Assembly: GCA_000787465.1 (NCBI GenBank) | Contig: JSYX01000051.1 | Location: forward strand, 1 to 27,478 | Source: Thermomucor indicae-seudaticae | Taxonomy: Eukaryota > Mucoromycota > Mucoromycetes > Mucorales > Lichtheimiaceae | Direction of reading: 5' to 3' | Length of the DNA: 27,478 nucleotides | In this document: one piece after another, positions 21,754 through 27,478 of the stretch | Layout of the letters: each line of letters starts with the position of its first letter | Numbering within the stretch: position 1 is the first letter of the stretch | Made by a program: the position numbers and the translations under genes | Notes under the pieces: model-generated | The model's input: only the letters and a program-made list of their open reading frames with translations | The model's database searches: none | What the model was told of the DNA's origin: nothing

Positions 21754-22441
21754 ATGGCGGGTTCGTATTATAACGCAAGCAGGTCATCCGTGTTTGTTCT
21801 TAATTCGAAGGATTAGGAAATCACAATAAAAAGTCTTCGGAGAGACGAGACTCTTTGAAGCAACAGCAGCGCAAGAACTCGGGCAGCAGTAAGTTTTCTT
21901 TATTTCTTTCAGACCGGCATAACGCCAGAACTTTGCGATTCCAATTGATGTTCCAGGCAAAGGGACGGCGAATGCAAAGTTTGGAGGATATAGTAATCGA
22001 GCTGCATCCACCACCCCTCCACCACCATCCCCATTACCCTCCGTAACGACGCATGCCGTTGGACGTAACGGATTCAACAGTGCCGAAGTGAAGCAGTTTC
22101 TGAACCAAAGTAAGAAGGGCAGACAGCCTTGAGAAATGAATGTGTGTGTCTTATAGGTCGAGTCACCTAGGATTCTCGAATACCCTTGCCGCTTACCATG
22201 ACACCAGTTTGGATGCATCCTCAAGACCGGAAAAATACGAAAGTCAAGAAAAGGCGTGGGGCAATAAAGGCAGTCTTCCATCGGTTTGGGGTCAAAAGAG
22301 TAAGTATATCAGAATATTATAGCATTGTGATCACATATATATTGATTCTTTTTTGATTTGATCAATGGGGAACAAAAAGGTGGTACGATGGCTTCTGGCA
22401 ACGACTTGTTGACAGAACTCTGGAATCAAGCAAAACAATAA
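21754..22441 (+). CDS. Small conserved-looking protein of unknown function (140 aa, 5 exons)
   Basis: Model: exons 21754-21760, 21817-21888, 21957-22109, 22171-22299, 22380-22441; every junction is phase 1 and the product is 140 aa. The N-terminal half is basic and disordered (NHNKKSSERRDSLKQQQRK, then a Pro-rich stretch). The C-terminal half has features that look conserved: NGFNSAEVKQFLNQRF, EKAWGNKGSLPSVWG, and the end SGNDLLTELWNQAKQ, i.e. two short Trp-Gly motifs and a terminal amphipathic helix. I do not recognise the family. The first exon (ATGGCGG, 7 nt) with donor GTTCGT is the weakest part of the model; acceptors of exons 3 and 4 were chosen over nearer AGs because only they keep the frame. 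The gene converges on the Yippee gene, with 40 bp between the stops. Confidence 0.55.
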
Positions 22442-22481
22442 AAAAACAATCCAAAAAATCTGGTGTTGTCTTGCGAGAGAT

Positions 22482-22902
22482 TTAATGATCGTCGTCGTCG
22501 TCTTCCCAGACAACTTCTCGAGCAATTCTCGCTTTTTCTACAATGTATCGACCTTCCTTGTATTTCTGAGGCTTTTCTATCGCCCGGAGGTACTTCCAGC
22601 CCAGTTTTGCATGACAGACGGCGCATGAGATATCGGCGACGGTATGGATACCGGTCATCAGCATCCGGTCTTGTTTGGTGCCCAAAGAAACGTTCAGCAC
22701 TTGAGTCACTAGATAGGCAGGTCCATGCTTTTTTTGTTATAAGTGGGGTGGACCCAGCCCAGGCTTCTTTTTTAATACTTACGCGACCCTGAAATGCTCG
22801 AGAAATGATCTTGTCATGACTGGTAATGTGGCAATGGCAATGACTGCATGTATAGTAGACACGGCCGGTATCGCTTAGATAGATTGGGTGCTTTGAGGAC
22901 AT
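22482..22902 (-). CDS. Yippee family zinc-binding protein (121 aa, 2 exons)
   Basis: Minus-strand exons 22902-22783 and 22727-22482 joined in phase 0 across a 55-bp GT-AG intron. Yippee proteins are small, highly conserved eukaryotic proteins with one zinc-binding fold (two CxxC pairs); the yeast member Moh1 is linked to survival in stationary phase, and animal members occur in the nucleus and at centrosomes. Seen here: CSHC (19-22) and CAVC (75-78) as the two zinc pairs, the family signature FQGRHGPAYL across the intron, the block TGIHTVADISC and LGWKY followed by KYKEGRYIVE. The protein ends in an acidic tail (WEDDDDDH). Length and both CxxC pairs are standard, so the gene seems intact. Confidence 0.93.
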
Positions 22903-23750
22903 TGAAAGAAAGAGTTACAAGCACAATTATCCCTGGTCATATGGCCCATCACCCAATCAATATTCCTTGTACCAAATTATCTAAAGTCATTGCTTGCTTT
23001 ACGTATAGCTGATTCCATAGAGAAAGAATTATATAGAGCATTTGACGATGTTGAAGCCTGTTGTGCAGCAAGGTCCTTGCTAATTTGAAAATGCAAACGA
23101 AAAGCTTATATTAGGCGAATCTTGAGCATCCGTTAGTCTACTTAAACTGTATTACTCGGCAGGGACCAAACAACCTAATAAAGCACCAACGATGTGAAGG
23201 TTAATTCAGAGTTGGATATATCACTTGAGTCTTGCTCGAGCGTTGAGACCTTCCATAACAACGTAAATCTTGCTGACAGCGGACCTTGCCACGCGTGGTT
23301 AGACCCAAAAAGTTCACTAACTGGGAAGGCGAGGATTCCCCTTCGCGCTATTAGATCACGACGTTAGCGTCAGGCGGATATCCTGGAGGTGTCTGCTTTG
23401 GTGATGAAAATTGGAAAACCAATAGGCCTACTTTTACTTTACTGTCTTTTCATTCCGTTGGTTTTGAACTATTATTACTGAAGGACATTAACGATTGTGC
23501 AACTTGTTGGACTTGAAGAATCAGTAGCTCTCTGTTCTTTCCTGCTCAGAGGCCTCATGTATCGAGGACCGTATTTGAATCATTGGTTGGTCCACTGATA
23601 ACTATTGCCTGAACGTAGTTGAATAGAAGATCCATCGCCAAGGCAAATCACATGCCGGAGCGTAATTTCTGTTCACACGCGAAAACGCAAAATTTAGCCT
23701 GGATATTAAGGAGATATTTCTCTCTTCTCCTTTTATTACTTACAGTGAAG
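22903..23750. other. Intergenic between two divergent genes
   Basis: The 850 bp should carry the promoters of the Yippee gene (minus) and the hydrolase (plus). I saw no long frame, clear TATA box at the right spacing, repeat or RNA gene. A pyrimidine-rich run ending in TTACTTACAG just before 23746 could be a splice acceptor, so the hydrolase may have an upstream untranslated or coding exon. Confidence 0.45.
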
Positions 23751-25109
23751 ATGACACGATTCGGCACAGCCATGCGCAGGCTATCACCTGCAGCCGCGAT
23801 CCAAGTCCTTCGTAAAGGCTTTGTACTACCAGCACCGGCGGCCCGCTTGTTTTTCAAGGATATCCTGCGGCCCGAGAAATGGCACCGGAAATGGATCCGC
23901 AAAGTACGGTGAAACAAGTACTGGTGGGGCTGCTGGATCGGTGAAGATATCTGCCATTTGAATGATCAAGAGATCCAACAACGCGTGACTGAGGCAGGCA
24001 TTGTCTTTTTCCATGTCCACGGTAATAATACATGCGTCCGAGTTCGTTCGTTAGTAAGACTGATGTGTATGGTAGGCAGTGGGTATCGTATTGGTAAATG
24101 CAACATGTTTATGGATACGTGTATTCGGCTTTTGAGAGTGTTGAAGTAAAAACATCAGATTAATGCAATCATCATGTCTGCTGATCATAGGTGGGTATAT
24201 ACAATCTAAAAAGTGTGAGGGAGGGGGAGGGAAAAGAAAGGAGCTAAAGAAAAAGGTGGATAGATTGGCGCCTGATTACAAATACCCGGCTGCTTTGGAG
24301 GATGTTGTAAATGCGTATGAATACTTGTATCATGTTCTGGACGTTGATCGTCCAAAGTGATTGCGCTCGGTGACTCGAGCGGTTGTGGCCTTATTCTGGA
24401 AATGCTTTTTATCACGCATGATCCGAGCATGTTTGAGGTGTTTACAGATGATGCGTCCAACCAACAGCCAGCAGCAGCAGCGGTCCCCGAACTTCCTCGG
24501 CCTGCATCGCTCGTCCTCAGTTCGCCACTCGTGACAGACAAGACGACATCCGAGTCCTGGAAGACCAACGTCAAATATGACTATATCACGCAGTTGACTG
24601 CGAAAAGGATCATTGAGGACTACTTTGAGGAGCAGCAGACCTCGTCTTCTTCTTCTGCAGAGCAGCAACTGTCGGGAATCGACAGGCTACAGACTGGATT
24701 CCGCGCCTTCCTGCCTCGGAGGACGCTCATGTTTGTAGACAACAAAGAGACCCTGTGTGACGATGCATCCAAGGCCAAGCAGGACGGTGTTGTTTGGGAA
24801 ACGGTGATGGAGGACTGCGTGCACGACTGGTTCTTTGTGCGAGAGGTCGTCAAGGACAAATCGATCTTTGAACGTGTGGATGCTGTGTTTGCTGACTTTT
24901 GCTACAAGACCGTTGTCGAACCGCAGCGTGCGTACCGACGACAAGGTGAACGTTTGGCTGCAGTGCCTGAGGAAGAAGATGATTCGGCCTCGGATGAGGA
25001 ATTTCATGATGCCGTCGGTATGGATTTGCCTTCCATGACAAGCTCGTCCTCCACCACCATCTCTCTCAAGAAGAGGTCTGACAAAAGAGTGATGGCAAAT
25101 TATGTCTAG
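23751..25109 (+). pseudogene. Alpha/beta hydrolase (esterase/lipase fold) with TGA and frameshift
   Basis: Exon blocks 23751-24021, 24076-24145 and 24237-25109 read as one alpha/beta-hydrolase fold-3 type protein of about 400 aa. Landmarks: the oxyanion region FFHVHG joined to SGYRIG over intron 1; RLAPDYKYPAALEDV; the nucleophile elbow ALGDSSGCG; a likely acid Asp in FVDNKET and His in CVHDWFF; an acidic Ser-rich C-terminal tail. Such enzymes hydrolyse esters or lipids; the substrate is unknown. Two breaks are visible. A TGA at 23910-23912 lies in frame between WIRKVR and NKYWWGCWIGED. At about 24354-24357 one base is missing, so the frame of VDRPK ends in TGA while VIALGDSSG continues one frame back. 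Reading is otherwise clean, so the damage is recent or the sequence has errors. A 68-bp intron 23904-23971 could remove the TGA but would also delete the WWGCWIG block and does not cure the frameshift. Confidence 0.65.
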
Positions 25110-25664
25110 CTCTTTTCATTTCTTCTGTTGATATCCCTTTGTATATTTTGCGCAGAATCAAGGTTCATGATGGAGAAATTCGTATACCTCGTTCAAAGTA
25201 TTGATTTTCTATGCATACCATTTTAGCTTACAATAATAGCAAAGATCCTTCATTTCTCTTTGCTCCATCTGCACCTCTTATTCAACGGGGTTTTACTGAG
25301 GGGAATATCATGTAAAATATTCGTTTTTCTGTGCAGAACACATCAGAAAGCATCTTGGATGGCGCATCAAAAGGACAGTATTTCAGCCAACTATTACTCA
25401 ATTGGATTTCTGGTTCGATTGCCATTGGGGCAGACAACCCCCTTCCTAAGCTGGCACCATATGCCGCTGGCCACCTGTCTATGACGGGACCTCCTGATTG
25501 GATTTGCATTACAACTGCTACAGATATCTGTGTTTTTCTTGCACGCTCTTATCTTGTAACAGCAGATAACCCCAACGAAAAATTTCACCATGCAGTTGCT
25601 GCTTTTGCCTGTCTTGTCAACACGCCAGCCTTCCATATTGTTTGCTGATCTTCGGCTTCTCCGG
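25110..25664. other. Intergenic, open stretch of unclear meaning
   Basis: The 3' end of the hydrolase and the promoter of the membrane-protein gene should lie here. A plus-strand frame runs from 25331 to 25648 (105 codons), and a frame opening at 25590 runs in frame into the membrane-protein exon, so that gene could start at 25590 with a hydrophobic leader. Neither is supported by a family match. Confidence 0.35.
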
Positions 25665-26646
25665 ATGTCTCCCGAATTGCTAACAGCGGAAACACCTCCA
25701 CCTCCGCCGGCCGATGATGACGACGAGGGATGCAAATTGCTTGATGGATTCGCCATTATTGTACAGATTAGCTTGGCGACGACGGCGCTCTTAGTCCTGA
25801 TCTATAAACGATGGCGTGAGCGGCCACAGCGGCCTGTGCCCATTTGGTAACGATAGCTCTCCCGGGTTTCTGCTTTGGCTATCTGCGGTTTAATCGAAAA
25901 GATATGTAGGGCATTAGACGTAAGCAAACAATTCCTTGGCGCTGGCGTCATTCACTTTTTAAACCTCCTCGTGAGCTATTTGGCGGGTCGGCCGATGGAC
26001 GGACCAAGGACCAACCTGTGTGTGTGGTACTTTTTAAACGTCTTTATCGATACCACGCTGGGAGTGGGAGTGCTCTGGTTCTGGCTTCATGCTATGCAAT
26101 GGGTGCTCGAACGAGTGTTCCATGTTCCGTATATCCGAACGGGCTGCTACGGACCGCCACCGCTGCGTCGTCAGTTGGGCCCTTGGGCACGCCAGACGGC
26201 TGTTTTTATTATCGCCGAAGGGCTCATGAAGCTTTGTGTGTATGAAATGTTTCGGTTCTTTCCAGTTTTGTTTGCGTTGGGTGATTGGGCCCTGCGTTGG
26301 ACACGTGGCAATTATCGTTATCAAGTGGTCTTTGTCATGTTCATGTAAGTTTCCAGCATTGGATTGGGCAAAAGAACAAACGATTGATATGTATATTCTG
26401 TCTGTTAGATTCCCTCTAATAATGAACGCGGTGCAATTCTGGATTGTCGATACCATCGTCAAAGTCACTCCAGTAGCAAAACATTTACAAGGCTCCAAGT
26501 ATTCTGCAAACGCAGACTATATGTACACGGAGGCCTCAGATGACCCAGAATCCTCGCCTCCCCATCACCATCCAGAGTCAACAACCGACCATGAACGGAC
26601 GCCACTGTTACAGCATCAAAGACCGTCATCCCACGCTTCTGTATAG
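25665..26646 (+). CDS. STIMATE/YPL162C-type multispanning membrane protein (284 aa)
   Basis: Exons 25665-25846, 25910-26344 and 26409-26646, both junctions phase 2. Family members are the animal ER protein STIMATE (TMEM110), which organises ER-plasma membrane contacts for calcium entry, and a yeast vacuolar membrane protein of unknown role. The family block CKLLDGFAIIVQISLATTAL is followed by WALDVSKQFLGAGVIHFLN across intron 1, closely matching the DVSKQ...HxxN signature as I remember it. Five hydrophobic segments are visible: about residues 28-47, 66-84, 95-120, 150-185 and 200-225. The C-terminal tail is hydrophilic, with His/Pro-rich and acidic stretches, and ends PSSHASV. The start MSPELL is preferred because the family begins just after it; an in-frame ATG at 25590 would add 25 residues. 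Whether the fungal protein is in ER or vacuole cannot be told from sequence. Confidence 0.85.
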
Positions 26647-26706
26647 AACCATTTTTGACAACCTGACCTTTTTTCCGTGGAGTGGATGTCATTCCCTGAT
26701 ACCATC

Positions 26707-26712
26707 AATAAA
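26707..26712 (+). terminator. AATAAA polyadenylation signal of the membrane-protein gene
   Basis: An AATAAA hexamer lies 61 bp after the stop codon at 26646, in a suitable place to direct 3'-end formation. Confidence 0.5.
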
Positions 26713-27164
26713 GACATCCTTTCCGAATCTTCATGTGTTCATCGCATGAGAGTCGCGGAGGCTTGTGTGGTCGGGTCCGGAAGCGAAGCAAAGGCTGTGC
26801 TTGTCTGCCGCCTTAACGTACTAATCAGTTTAGCCTTTGAATAGGACATCATAGCTTCCTGTTTCGACTTGATAACATGCCTGTGTAAGCATTTGAAGTT
26901 CACTCATCACGGCGAGGACAACGGTTGAACCCGAATTCGCCATGGAGAAAAAGGGGCGAAGCTCTAAGTAACCGCAGGTATAATGCGGTACCAGGCGTAA
27001 GCTGCCTAAAGCAAAGCCAATATAGAACACTTGTATGAATAAAGTAGAGGCACTGTCTAATAACGACGCAAAGGAACAGAACGGTAGGAAAACCGCAGAG
27101 TGATTGCTTATGGCTTTTACTTCCTTTTGAATGTGGAATACTTGAATAGAAAAAGAACAACGAT
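26713..27164. other. Intergenic, no gene seen
   Basis: Frames on the minus strand (26830-27201 and 26900-27160) overlap each other and run into the tRNA-like element; they have no recognisable domain and are probably chance. Confidence 0.5.
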
Positions 27165-27247
27165 TGCCGGGGTGGGAGTCGAACCCACTCTCGTCTTTCA
27201 CGCCAGCGCTACTCGCAGACCAGTCCGACTGGATTTACCCCGACGCC
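27165..27247 (-). tRNA. tRNA-like element, degenerate or intron-containing, isotype unsure
   Basis: On the minus strand the 3' part is clearly tRNA-like: T-arm GTGGG-TTCGACT-CCCAC, a perfect B-box, and a 3' acceptor strand CCCGGCA followed by A. A run of five T follows about ten bases downstream (27149-27153 region), as an RNA polymerase III terminator should. The 5' part fits less well: CGTCGGGG can pair with most of the acceptor strand (one G-T wobble, one mismatch at the end), the D-arm region is too long and contains the palindrome CCAGTCGGACTGG, and the middle has a possible GAA (Phe) anticodon loop with a poor stem. The element is about 8 nt longer than a standard tRNA. It may be a tRNA with a small intron, a pseudogene or the head of a SINE. 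Confidence 0.35.
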
Positions 27248-27478
27248 CAAGTTTTTGGCATGTGATAATGCAAACGTCTCCCATCGCAGTACTGTCGTGG
27301 CCAGATACAGCTTAACATCACTGATCGGACGGCATCCGCTGCATGCCACATGGAGCAGCGCTTTATATCCGATACCTTTCTGCACTGAATTTCTGGCCAT
27401 GCTCACCGTGTCAACGCTACAGCCATTCAGCTTCGAGCTAAGCGGTAGAACATCGTTGCGTCCCTTTTTCCCTTCATT
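27248..27478. other. Window end, no feature seen
   Basis: The last 230 bp show only a short minus-strand frame (27209-27406) that overlaps the tRNA-like element and has no recognisable motif. Confidence 0.4.

Noticed and set aside
24330..24668. Minus-strand ORFs rich in Arg/Cys over the hydrolase
   Set aside because: Antisense shadows of the hydrolase exon, which has the recognisable GDSSG and catalytic His/Asp blocks.
25331..25648. 105-codon plus-strand ORF before the membrane-protein gene
   Set aside because: No recognisable motif, no promoter element, and it lies where the promoter and leader of the next gene must be; chance is the simplest explanation.

Overview
The window looks like chromosomal DNA of a filamentous, early-diverging fungus, most probably Mucoromycota/Mucorales. 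The genes are protein-coding and rich in short introns (about 45-70 bp, GT-AG with a few GC-AG). Several have TATATAAA boxes about 50-70 bp before the start codon, and the products are typical fungal housekeeping proteins. The genus is not determined. All exon models below were built by eye from open frames, splice-site consensus and phase agreement; none is backed by transcript data.

Layout. 1-3843: no convincing gene. 3844-4123: a TATA box followed by two overlapping mini-ORFs, one Cys/His-rich and one with a hydrophobic leader. 4809-7190 (+): Nup88/Nup82-type nucleoporin, 7 exons, two of whose introns appear to be GC-AG. 7899-14186 (+): Mot1/BTAF1, a Snf2-family ATPase that removes TBP from DNA, 11 exons, 1891 aa. 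14342-16472 (-): peroxisomal copper amine oxidase, 2 exons, 687 aa, ending in the PTS1 tripeptide SKL; it converges on Mot1. 17157-18616 (+): a tentative multi-exon Cys-containing gene of unknown function. 19176-20784 (+): casein kinase 1, 7 exons, 401 aa. 21754-22441 (+): small unknown protein, 5 exons, 140 aa. 22482-22902 (-): Yippee family zinc protein, 121 aa, converging on the previous gene. 23751-25109 (+): alpha/beta hydrolase (esterase/lipase fold) carrying an in-frame TGA and a one-base frameshift, so a likely pseudogene or a sequence error. 25665-26646 (+): STIMATE/YPL162C-type multispanning membrane protein, 3 exons, 284 aa. About 27165-27247 (-): a tRNA-like element with a Pol III terminator.

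The genes do not form a pathway. They are independent cellular functions: nuclear pore, transcription, peroxisomal amine use, kinase signalling and membrane organisation. No CRISPR array, complete transposon, virus or obvious secondary-metabolite cluster was seen. The least ordinary parts are the small TATA-driven locus near 4 kb, the unknown gene at 17-18.6 kb with an exon-like segment on the opposite strand of its long intron, the GC-rich block inside the amine oxidase, and the damaged hydrolase.
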